5,153 bases of DNA, from NCBI GenBank assembly GCA_030697085.1, contig JAUYQT010000608.1:1-5153 (forward strand), given 5' to 3'. Made by a program: the position numbers and the translations under genes. The notes under the pieces are model-generated. The model saw only the letters and a list, made by a program, of their open reading frames with translations. It had not been told where the DNA came from and did not search any database. The number at the start of each line of letters is the position of its first letter. The first letter of the stretch is position 1. Shown here in pieces: positions 1 through 5,153 of the stretch. Source of the stretch: Azonexus sp. Lineage in GTDB: Bacteria; Pseudomonadota; Gammaproteobacteria; Burkholderiales; Rhodocyclaceae.

Positions 1-734
1 AAAGCGTTCTGCATCGGCACCGGCGAACCCATCAATCGGGCCGCGCCGGCGTCGGCACGGAATTCACGCTGGCGGGAGAACCAGGCGACAACGATGCTGG
101 CCAGAATGCCGAAAACGACCTCACAGACCATGCTCGTCACCATATAACCGATACCTGGGCCGCTGCTTTGCTGATCGCCCTTGCGCAGGAAGCTATCGAC
201 GAGATAACCGACAACGCGCGACAAGAAGACGACGAAGGTATTAACCACGCCCTGAATCAACGTCAACGTGACCATGTCGCCATTGGCAATGTGGGCTACC
301 TCGTGAGCGAGTACCGCTTCGGCCTCCTCACGCGTCATGCTTTGCAACAAGCCGGTCGACACCGCAACCAGCGAGCTGTTTTTGGTCGCGCCGGTCGCGA
401 AGGCATTCGGTTCACCCTCGTAAATCGCCACTTCCGGCATCGGCAAGTTGGCGGCTTTGGCCAGACGGGCCACCGTATCAACCAGCCAGAATTCCGTTGA
501 GTTGGCCGGTGATTGAATAACACGAGCCCCAGTACTCCACTTCGCCATGAACTTGGACATCAGCAGCGAAATGATCGCGCCACCGAAGCCGATCACCGCC
601 GCGAACGCAAGGAGCATGCCAAGATCAAGGCCATTGGCGGTCAAAAAGCGATTAACCCCGAGCAAGCTGGTGAAGAGACTAAGAACCAACATCACGGCGA
701 GATTGGTAGCGAGGAAAAGCAGCACGCGCTTCAT
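1..734 (-). CDS. htpX: HtpX, inner-membrane zinc metalloprotease (M48B), C-terminus cut by window edge
   Basis: HtpX is an integral inner-membrane endopeptidase that degrades misfolded or damaged membrane proteins alongside FtsH. Reading the minus strand from the ATG at 734-732 gives 244 uninterrupted codons, with two bases left at the edge; family members are about 285-295 residues, so roughly the last 45 are missing. Visible features: two N-terminal hydrophobic segments (about residues 4-25 and 40-60), the zinc-binding motif HEVAH at 144-148 (H144 and H148 ligands, E145 catalytic), two more hydrophobic stretches (about 153-178 and 195-217), and the distal REFRAD motif whose E224 is the expected third zinc ligand. 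The active-site set is therefore complete and the protein looks functional. The start is supported by the family-typical MKR-V-LLF opening and a good Shine-Dalgarno. It is transcribed divergently from the NhaR-type gene. In E. coli htpX is induced by envelope stress (Cpx) and heat; no such site is clear here. Confidence 0.96.
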   Translation of the reverse strand, partial: MKRVLLFLATNLAVMLVLSLFTSLLGVNRFLTANGLDLGMLLAFAAVIGFGGAIISLLMSKFMAKWSTGARVIQSPANSTEFWLVDTVARLAKAANLPMPEVAIYEGEPNAFATGATKNSSLVAVSTGLLQSMTREEAEAVLAHEVAHIANGDMVTLTLIQGVVNTFVVFLSRVVGYLVDSFLRKGDQQSSGPGIGYMVTSMVCEVVFGILASIVVAWFSRQREFRADAGAARLMGSPVPMQNA

Positions 735-739
735 GGCAA

Positions 740-745
740 CTCCTG
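740..745 (-). promoter_or_regulatory. Ribosome binding site of htpX
   Basis: On the minus strand the sequence CAGGAG lies five bases before the ATG at 734-732. It is the clearest Shine-Dalgarno in the window and fixes the htpX start. Confidence 0.75.
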
Positions 746-772
746 TTTAAATATGAAAACGGCGCTATGATA

Positions 773-783
773 GTGCATTGCAC
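773..783. promoter_or_regulatory. Small palindrome GTGC-ATT-GCAC, candidate operator
   Basis: A perfect inverted repeat with four-base arms and a three-base centre lies just beside the overlapping -10 candidates in the divergent gap. It is loosely flanked by GAT (769-771) and ATC (786-788), giving a wider, slightly off-centre dyad. LysR-family proteins often bind interrupted dyads of this kind in the gap between their own gene and a divergent target. The match is short and could be chance; assignment to the NhaR-type protein is inference. Confidence 0.25.
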
Positions 784-839
784 AAATCGCAAAAGTCTCA
801 GCTTGACTGACATTCACTTCCGTTTTTTCTGCAAAACAT

Positions 840-1724
840 ATGACGCCACTCAATTACAAGCACCTCCATTACTTCTGGGTGGTCGCCCAGGAAGGCAGCA
901 TTACCCGCGCTGCCGAGCGTCTCGGGGTCGCCGTCCAGACCATTAGCGGTCAGCTTTCCCTGCTCGAACGGCATCTCGGCAAAGCGCTATTCAACAGCCA
1001 GGGACGCGGCCTCGTGCTGAGTGAAGCCGGACGAACCGCTCTCGGCTTCGCCGACCAGATTTTTCAGCTGGGCGATGCACTGGTCGAGGCGGTGCAAACG
1101 AGTGACAGCGAATCGACGCTGCGCCTACGCACCGGCATTTCTGACGGCATTCCGAAACTGCTAGCCTATCGCCTGCTTTCGTCCGTTACCAGCATGCCGC
1201 TTGAAGTCCGGCTCATTTGCGATGAAGGTGAATTTGAAACCCTGCTCGCCGATCTCGCGCTGCACCGCCTTGATGTCGTCCTCACCGACCGCGCCGCGCC
1301 GGTGGGGGGGAACCTGAAGGTATTCAGCAAGCGCCTCGGCGATTTTGAAAACGGCCTCTTTGCGACGCCTGCATTGCTCGAGCGCTACCAAACGGGCTTT
1401 CCGCAAAGCTTAAATGGCGCCCCGATGCTGCTGCCGACACGCCATAACGCCATTCGCAACCGCATCGATCGCTGGCTCGAAAGCCAAAATATTCGCCCGA
1501 AGATCGTCGGCGAGTTTGAGGATAGCGCCCTGCTCAACACTTTTGGGCGAGGCGGCTTGGGCATCTTTCCCGCCCCGCTCGTACTGGCCGAGCAAATCGC
1601 GGCCCAGCTCAATGCTCAGCCGCTTGGCCCAATGAGCGGTGTCAGCGAACAGATTTACGCCATCTCCAACGAACGACGCATTCGCCACCCGGCGATTGAA
1701 GTCCTCTGCACCGCCTCCTCTTAA
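840..1724 (+). CDS. nhaR: LysR-type transcriptional regulator, NhaR family
   Basis: A 294-residue LysR-family DNA-binding regulator. The winged helix-turn-helix covers about residues 4-62 (HTH near 18-43, including GSITRAAERLGV), followed by a linker helix and an effector-binding domain at about 93-290. It resembles E. coli NhaR (301 residues) from memory: the opening NYxHLxYFW, the QTIxGQ recognition helix, GRGL at 55-58, the GEFxDxALxxxFG stretch at 224-236, and the late ERxIxHPA. E. coli NhaR activates nhaA in response to Na+ and also osmC and pgaABCD. Here no antiporter gene is adjacent; the divergent neighbour is htpX, so the regulon may differ. An in-frame stop at 804-806 with no ATG, GTG or TTG between makes 840 the first usable start, although it has no recognisable Shine-Dalgarno. 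A run of seven G (1304-1310) encodes V155-G157. The family call is firm; the effector and targets are not known from sequence. Confidence 0.9.
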   Translation: MTPLNYKHLHYFWVVAQEGSITRAAERLGVAVQTISGQLSLLERHLGKALFNSQGRGLVLSEAGRTALGFADQIFQLGDALVEAVQTSDSESTLRLRTGISDGIPKLLAYRLLSSVTSMPLEVRLICDEGEFETLLADLALHRLDVVLTDRAAPVGGNLKVFSKRLGDFENGLFATPALLERYQTGFPQSLNGAPMLLPTRHNAIRNRIDRWLESQNIRPKIVGEFEDSALLNTFGRGGLGIFPAPLVLAEQIAAQLNAQPLGPMSGVSEQIYAISNERRIRHPAIEVLCTASS

Positions 1725-1749
1725 ATCACAGGCGAGCCGCGGTTATAAT
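1721..1749 (+). promoter_or_regulatory. Sigma-70-type promoter of the dacC-dat-ybeD-lipB-lipA operon
   Basis: A perfect -10 hexamer TATAAT lies at 1744-1749. The hexamer 17 bp upstream, TTAAAT at 1721-1726, matches the -35 consensus at three of six positions and overlaps the stop codon of the nhaR gene. Transcription would start near 1756, inside or next to a run of seven C (1755-1761), leaving a leader of about 28 bases before the dacC ATG. No terminator-like hairpin with a T-run was seen between nhaR and dacC, so some read-through from nhaR is possible. Confidence 0.6.
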
Positions 1750-1783
1750 TTCTACCCCCCCAACGAACATAAAAGAAAAACCC

Positions 1784-2923
1784 ATGTCCCTGTTTCACCG
1801 AATAATTCCGCTCGCCCTTGGCCTGTTTTTTTCTGCTCAGGCCCTGTCCCAGCAAGCCCCCGTCCCACCAGCCCTGGCCGCTAAATCCTGGCTATTGCTT
1901 GAAATGGGCTCCGGCCAGGTGTTGACCGCAGAGAATCAGGATGCGCGCCTGGAACCGGCCTCATTAACCAAGCTGATGACGGCTTATCTGACCTTCTCGG
2001 CACTCCACCAGAAGACTCTTACGCTCGAACAATCGCTGCCCGTCTCAGAAAAAGCCTGGCGGACCGGCGGCTCGAAAATGTTTGTCCGAGTTGACACCGA
2101 AGTTTCAGTCGACGACCTGATCAAGGGCATGATCGTGCAATCGGGCAATGACGCCTGCGTCACGCTGGCTGAAGGAATCGCCGGCAGTGAAGAAAACTTC
2201 GCCCAGATGATGAACCGCGAAGCCCAGCGTCTCGGCATGAAAGGTTCAAACTTCACCAATTCTACTGGCCTGCCCGACCCCAATCTTTACACCACCGCGC
2301 ACGACCTTTCCCTACTGGCTGGCGCGCTGATCCGCGACTTTCCCGAGTACTACAAAAAGTATTATTCAATGAAAGAGTTTCGCTACAGCAACATCACGCA
2401 ACCTAACCGCAACCGACTGATGTTTATCGACCCGAGCGTCGATGGCGTCAAAACCGGACACACCGAAGCGGCCGGCTATTGCCTGATTTCTTCAGCCTTA
2501 CGCGACAAGCGCCGCCTGCTCTCGGTCGTTCTCGGCACCAAATCCGACTCCGCCCGCGCCAGCGAGTCGCAGAAACTGCTCAATTGGGGTTTCATCGCTT
2601 ACGACGCGGTGACCGTTTTCAGCAAGGATCAGGTCGTCGATACGCTACGGGTCTGGAAAGGCGAGCAAAACCAGGTTAAAGCCGGGTTCGCCAATGACTT
2701 GATGATTGCTGTCCCGAAAGGCTACGCTGAAAAAATACAGCGTAACTTCGTGGCCGAACCACGTCTGATTGCGCCCGTCGAAATCGGCCAAAAACTCGGT
2801 ATGCTGCGAGTCAACATTGACGGCAAACCCTATGCCGAATATCCCGTTGTCGCTCTCGAAGCCGTCCCGCTGGCCGGCTTTTTTGGCCGCTTGTTCGACA
2901 CCATCCGCCTCTGGTTCAACTAA
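1784..2923 (+). CDS. dacC: D-alanyl-D-alanine carboxypeptidase, PBP5/6 family (DacA/DacC type)
   Basis: A low-molecular-weight penicillin-binding protein that removes the terminal D-Ala from peptidoglycan pentapeptides in the periplasm. The 379-residue product starts with a hydrophobic signal peptide (about 1-20, probable cleavage after AQA at 18-20 or just beyond). The peptidase S11 domain carries all three active-site motifs: SLTK at 60-63 (nucleophile S60, K63), SGN at 120-122 and KTG at 223-225. A PBP5-type C-terminal beta domain follows (about 275-365), and the last 16 residues form an amphipathic helix rich in F, L, W and R that fits the membrane anchor of PBP5/6. Length is close to E. 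coli DacA/DacC (about 400). The ATG at 1784 follows the promoter by a short leader; ribosome binding is weak (AAAAGAA at 1771-1777). First gene of the operon. Paralogues dacA, dacC and dacD cannot be told apart with certainty, so the letter is provisional. Confidence 0.95.
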   Translation: MSLFHRIIPLALGLFFSAQALSQQAPVPPALAAKSWLLLEMGSGQVLTAENQDARLEPASLTKLMTAYLTFSALHQKTLTLEQSLPVSEKAWRTGGSKMFVRVDTEVSVDDLIKGMIVQSGNDACVTLAEGIAGSEENFAQMMNREAQRLGMKGSNFTNSTGLPDPNLYTTAHDLSLLAGALIRDFPEYYKKYYSMKEFRYSNITQPNRNRLMFIDPSVDGVKTGHTEAAGYCLISSALRDKRRLLSVVLGTKSDSARASESQKLLNWGFIAYDAVTVFSKDQVVDTLRVWKGEQNQVKAGFANDLMIAVPKGYAEKIQRNFVAEPRLIAPVEIGQKLGMLRVNIDGKPYAEYPVVALEAVPLAGFFGRLFDTIRLWFN

Positions 2924-2926
2924 GCC

Positions 2927-3802
2927 ATGACACCCTCCGTCGCCGAACCCGTTTATTTCAACGGCCAGTTCCTGCCGCTCGCCGAGACCCACGTCTCGCC
3001 GCTCGACCGGGGTTTTCTCTACGGCGACGGGGTTTATGAAATGATTCCGGTCTATTCCCGTCAGGCCTTTCGGGTGGATGAACACCTGAAACGGCTGGCA
3101 GGCACATTGGCCGGCATCAAACTGCCCAACCCGCTCGATCTCGCTGGCTGGAAAGCCGTCATCGAAAAACTGGTGGCGGCCGCCCCCTGGGAAGATCAAT
3201 CGATTTACCTGCAAGTCACGCGCGGCGCGGACAATAAGCGGGATCACGCCTTTCCGCCGACCACGGTCACACCCACCCGCTTTGCTTTTTCTTCCCCGCT
3301 GGTGGCCCCTTCGGCTGAAATTCGGGCGCGCGGCGTCGCGGTGATTAGCGTGCCCGATCAGCGCTGGGCACGCTGCGACCTCAAAGTGATTTCACTGCTC
3401 GCCAACATTCTGGCCCGCCAGCAAGCCGTTGAAGAAAACTGCGCCGAAGCACTACTGATACGTGATGGCTACCTGAAAGAAGGCGCGGCCTCCAATATTT
3501 TTGTCGTCAAAGACGGCATTTTGCTCGCCCCGCCGAAGACTCAGTTGATGCTGCCGGGCATTACCTACGACGTTGTGCTTGAATTGGCCGAGCGCCACGG
3601 TCAACCGGTAAAAATAGGCGAAATTCACGAAACGGAACTTCGCCGTGCTGACGAGGTCTGGATGACGTCATCCACCAAGGAAATATTGGCCATCACCACT
3701 CTCGACGGGCAGCCGGTCGGCAACGGCAAACCCGGCCCGGTGGGCGAAAAAATGTGGCAGTGGTACCAGGACTTTAAAAACAGCGTCATGCGCAAAGGTT
3801 GA
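2927..3802 (+). CDS. dat: D-amino acid aminotransferase (fold-type IV PLP enzyme)
   Basis: A cytoplasmic PLP-dependent aminotransferase of the BCAT/DAAT class, 291 residues. D-amino acid aminotransferase converts D-Ala plus 2-oxoglutarate to pyruvate plus D-Glu, reversibly. Seen here: the N-terminal DRGFLYGDGVYE block (27-38) whose Y37 matches the substrate-side tyrosine of Bacillus DAAT; a carboxylate-binding loop with R105 and H107 matching its R98 and H100; the PLP Schiff-base lysine K153 in CDLKVISLLAN; and EGAASNIF (185-192) whose E185 contacts the cofactor ring. The R-x-H pair favours a D-amino-acid enzyme over branched-chain aminotransferase or aminodeoxychorismate lyase, but this remains inference. 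The loop between RG (99-100) and R105 is one residue longer than in the Bacillus enzyme. The ATG lies three bases after the dacC stop with no good Shine-Dalgarno, which suggests coupled translation. Its position after a D-Ala-releasing carboxypeptidase fits a role in D-Ala/D-Glu balance. Confidence 0.9.
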   Translation: MTPSVAEPVYFNGQFLPLAETHVSPLDRGFLYGDGVYEMIPVYSRQAFRVDEHLKRLAGTLAGIKLPNPLDLAGWKAVIEKLVAAAPWEDQSIYLQVTRGADNKRDHAFPPTTVTPTRFAFSSPLVAPSAEIRARGVAVISVPDQRWARCDLKVISLLANILARQQAVEENCAEALLIRDGYLKEGAASNIFVVKDGILLAPPKTQLMLPGITYDVVLELAERHGQPVKIGEIHETELRRADEVWMTSSTKEILAITTLDGQPVGNGKPGPVGEKMWQWYQDFKNSVMRKG

Positions 3803-3803
3803 A

Positions 3804-4073
3804 ATGGCTTCATACAAGGACACTCTCCTCGAATTCCCCTGTGAATTTCCCGTCAAAGTCATGGGCAAAGCGGAAGACACGCTGGCTCAGGTCGTCCTCG
3901 AAATCGTCACCCGGCACGCCCCGGATTTTGATGCAACAACGATGGAAATGCGCGCCAGCTCTGGCGGCAACTACTTAAGCGTCACCTGCACCGTCATCGC
4001 CACCTCGAAACCACAACTCGATGCCATCTATATGGACTTAACCAGCCACCCCATGGTTAAAGTCGCCCTGTGA
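3804..4073 (+). CDS. ybeD: YbeD/DUF493 (UPF0250) family protein
   Basis: A small 89-residue protein of the DUF493 family, close in length to E. coli YbeD (87). The family has a compact alpha/beta fold likened to the ACT regulatory domain, and its biochemical role is not established. Recognisable features: [14 protein letters not shown] near the N-terminus (8-21), a central helix ending in TRHAP, the [10 protein letters not shown] strand (about 52-60), and a final helix ending [11 protein letters not shown]. There is no signal peptide or membrane segment, so it is probably cytoplasmic. The ATG begins one base after the dat stop and is preceded by AAAGG (3794-3798), a reasonable Shine-Dalgarno inside the end of dat. 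The constant placement of ybeD before lipB in E. coli and here suggests a link to lipoate synthesis or to the dac genes, but this is only contextual. Confidence 0.92.
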   Translation: MASYKDTLLEFPCEFPVKVMGKAEDTLAQVVLEIVTRHAPDFDATTMEMRASSGGNYLSVTCTVIATSKPQLDAIYMDLTSHPMVKVAL

Positions 4074-4687
4074 ATCTGTTGGTTAAACGGCTCGGCCGGG
4101 TTGAGTACGAGCCGACCTGGCAAGCGATGCTGGCATTTACCGCCAGCCGCCAGCCAGCAACCCCGGACGAATTATGGCTGGTTGAACACCCGCCGGTTTA
4201 TACGCTGGGTCAAGCCGGCAAGCCGGAACATATCCTGCGGGATGTCGGCATTCCCGTCGTCAAAATTGATCGCGGTGGCCAGGTGACCTACCACGGCCCC
4301 GGCCAGGTGGTGATTTATTTGCTGCTCGACCTGACGCGCCTGAAGATCAAGGTACGCGAACTGGTCACCGCCATCGAGCAGGCGGTCATCAACTTCCTTG
4401 CCGCGCATGGCATTGCGGCCGAAAGACAGGCCGGCGCCCCCGGCGTTTACGTCGGCGAGGCCAAAATTGCCGCCCTCGGCCTGAAAATCAAAAACGGCTG
4501 CTGTTACCACGGCCTGTCACTCAATGTCGATATGGATCTTTCCCCATTTACCGCGATCAATCCCTGCGGTTATGCTGGCCTGAAAGTCATCCAGACGACC
4601 GACCTCAATGTGCCGCTGACGCCCGACCAGGCCGGCGAACAACTCTCTCAACACCTGCTGCTGCAACTGGACAAACAACATGGCTGA
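4070..4687 (+). CDS. lipB: Octanoyl-[acyl-carrier-protein]:protein N-octanoyltransferase
   Basis: LipB transfers octanoate from octanoyl-ACP to the lipoyl-domain lysine of 2-oxoacid dehydrogenase E2 subunits and the glycine cleavage H protein, the first step of endogenous lipoate assembly in the cytoplasm. The 205-residue protein shows the family motifs [13 protein letters not shown] (39-51), [12 protein letters not shown] (68-79), the catalytic lysine K132 in AKIAALG, YHGLSLN (146-152), and the acyl-thioester cysteine C166 in INPCGYAG; these correspond to K135 and C169 of E. coli LipB. Length is normal. The start is GTG at 4070-4072, which overlaps the ybeD stop in the arrangement GTGA; no strong Shine-Dalgarno precedes it, so translation is probably coupled to ybeD. 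Its 3' end overlaps lipA by 8 bp. The catalytic set is intact and the call is secure. Confidence 0.97.
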   Translation: MNLLVKRLGRVEYEPTWQAMLAFTASRQPATPDELWLVEHPPVYTLGQAGKPEHILRDVGIPVVKIDRGGQVTYHGPGQVVIYLLLDLTRLKIKVRELVTAIEQAVINFLAAHGIAAERQAGAPGVYVGEAKIAALGLKIKNGCCYHGLSLNVDMDLSPFTAINPCGYAGLKVIQTTDLNVPLTPDQAGEQLSQHLLLQLDKQHG

Positions 4688-5153
4688 CAACGTAGGAAGC
4701 GCGAAACAAAAAGGCGTCAAGCAAAAAGGCGAACTGAAAACCGCGCGTATCCCGATCAAGATCATTCCGGTTGAACAAGCATTACGCAAGCCGGAATGGA
4801 TCCGGGTCAAAGCCGGCAACAGCGCCGGGCGCTTCGGCGAAATCAAGACCATGCTGCGCGAAAAGAAGCTCCACACGGTCTGCGAAGAAGCGGCCTGCCC
4901 CAACATCGGCGAATGCTTCGGACGCGGCACCGCCACTTTCATGATTCTCGGCGACATCTGCACCCGGCGCTGCCCGTTCTGCGACGTCGGCCACGGCCAG
5001 CCACTGCCGCCCAACCCGGACGAACCGCGTGAACTCGGCGAATCGGTGGCTGCGCTCAAACTCAAATATGTGGTGATTACCAGCGTTGACCGCGACGATC
5101 TGCGTGACGGCGGCGCCCAGCACTTTGTTGAAGTGATTCGTTCAACCCGGCAA
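4680..5153 (+). CDS. lipA: Lipoyl synthase, radical SAM, C-terminus cut by window edge
   Basis: LipA inserts sulfur atoms at C6 and C8 of the protein-bound octanoyl chain made by LipB, using one [4Fe-4S] cluster for SAM cleavage and sacrificing a second auxiliary cluster as sulfur donor. Exactly 158 codons are open to the window edge, about half of the usual 310-330 residues. Both cysteine sets are present: the lipoyl-synthase-specific C68, C73, C79 ([12 protein letters not shown]) and the radical SAM CxxxCxxC at C94, C98, C101 (CTRRCPFC), at the same residue numbers as in E. coli Lip[16 protein letters not shown] (131-145) is another strong family signature. The ATG at 4680 overlaps the end of lipB by 8 bp in another frame; a Shine-Dalgarno is weak. 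The N-terminal 25 residues are lysine-rich and contain an imperfect repeat [10 protein letters not shown]; no other in-frame start nearby would fit the family better. Confidence 0.97.
   Translation, partial: MADNVGSAKQKGVKQKGELKTARIPIKIIPVEQALRKPEWIRVKAGNSAGRFGEIKTMLREKKLHTVCEEAACPNIGECFGRGTATFMILGDICTRRCPFCDVGHGQPLPPNPDEPRELGESVAALKLKYVVITSVDRDDLRDGGAQHFVEVIRSTRQ
4707..4731 (+). repeat. Short direct repeat at the 5' end of lipA
   Basis: The ten-base word CAAAAAGGCG occurs at 4707-4716 and again at 4722-4731, a 15-base period that keeps the reading frame. It encodes two consecutive five-residue units, KQKGV and KQKGE (residues 9-18), in the variable N-terminal tail before the conserved LipA core. 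It looks like a small local tandem duplication. Confidence 0.6.

Larger units (their letters stand above)
735..839. promoter_or_regulatory. Divergent promoter region between htpX and the NhaR-type gene
   Basis: This 105-bp gap separates two genes that point away from each other, so both promoters must lie here or overlap neighbouring coding sequence. It is AT-richer than the flanking genes. Candidate elements seen: TATGAT at 766-771 on the plus strand, which overlaps TATCAT at 767-772 on the minus strand, so one spot could serve as -10 in both directions; and TTGACT at 803-808 as a plus-strand -35, but without a good -10 at 16-18 bp. None of the -10 candidates has a convincing -35, so the promoters cannot be placed with certainty. 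No sigma-32 type -35/-10 pair was recognised for htpX. No reading frame of note is present. Confidence 0.5.

Noticed and set aside
168..770. Plus-strand frames in the first 770 bases (168-500, 513-770, 547-750)
   Set aside because: They are antisense to htpX, whose minus-strand frame has HEVAH, REFRAD and a strong ribosome site; the plus-strand products are rich in H, R, Q and N without recognisable domains.
735..839. Heat-shock (sigma-32) promoter for htpX
   Set aside because: CATATTTA occurs on the minus strand near the gene, but no CTTGAA-like -35 stands at a proper distance, so it was not called.
1725..1783. Possible terminator after nhaR
   Set aside because: The CCGCGG word near 1737-1742 forms no useful stem and no T-run follows; the stretch is better explained as the dacC promoter.
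2645..3247. 200-codon open frame on the minus strand across the dacC-dat junction
   Set aside because: It lies antisense to two genes with clear catalytic motifs, its product resembles no family, and it is explained by GC-rich codon bias.
4517..5065. 182-codon minus-strand frame over lipB and lipA
   Set aside because: It is antisense to intact lipB and lipA motifs and is low-complexity in composition; no family likeness.
1..5153. Undescribed defence system, mobile element, CRISPR or RNA gene
   Set aside because: All sequence is filled by recognisable housekeeping genes; no terminal repeats, transposase, spacer arrays, tRNA-like folds or change in base composition were noticed.

Overview
The window looks like an ordinary chromosomal housekeeping segment of a Gram-negative proteobacterium, most likely a betaproteobacterium close to the Rhodocyclaceae (Dechloromonas/Azonexus-like). 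That placement is inference from GC-rich coding with strong third-position GC, the protein sequences, and the dacC-dat-ybeD-lipB-lipA gene order; it has not been tested by a search. No mobile element, RNA gene, CRISPR array or integration scar was seen. Coding density is very high: only two short gaps (105 bp and 59 bp) lie between genes.

Layout. Minus strand, 1-734: htpX, an inner-membrane zinc metalloprotease, with its C-terminus cut off by the window edge. A 105-bp divergent gap (735-839) separates it from a plus-strand LysR-type regulator of the NhaR family (840-1724). A 59-bp gap with a perfect TATAAT box follows. Then comes a tightly packed plus-strand operon: dacC (periplasmic D-Ala-D-Ala carboxypeptidase, PBP5/6 type), dat (D-amino-acid/fold-type IV PLP aminotransferase), ybeD (DUF493), lipB (octanoyltransferase) and lipA (lipoyl synthase, cut at the right edge after 158 codons). 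Junctions in the operon are +3 bp, +1 bp, -4 bp and -8 bp, which implies cotranscription and translational coupling.

How the genes work together. LipB moves an octanoyl group from acyl-carrier protein to the lipoyl domains of pyruvate and 2-oxoglutarate dehydrogenases and the glycine cleavage H protein; LipA then inserts two sulfurs to make lipoate. DacC trims the terminal D-Ala from peptidoglycan stem peptides. Dat can interconvert D-Ala and D-Glu through 2-oxo acids, so it could turn released D-Ala into pyruvate and D-Glu. The operon therefore sits between wall recycling and lipoate-dependent pyruvate oxidation. E. coli has a similar dacA-ybeD-lipB-(LysR gene ybeF)-lipA cluster; here dat is added and a LysR gene lies upstream. 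HtpX deals with membrane-protein quality control, and its divergent arrangement with an NhaR-type regulator is the most testable regulatory idea in the window.

No previously undescribed system is evident. The findings are modest: gene-context hypotheses, a one-residue insertion in the Dat substrate loop, a homopolymer tract, and a short in-frame duplication in lipA.
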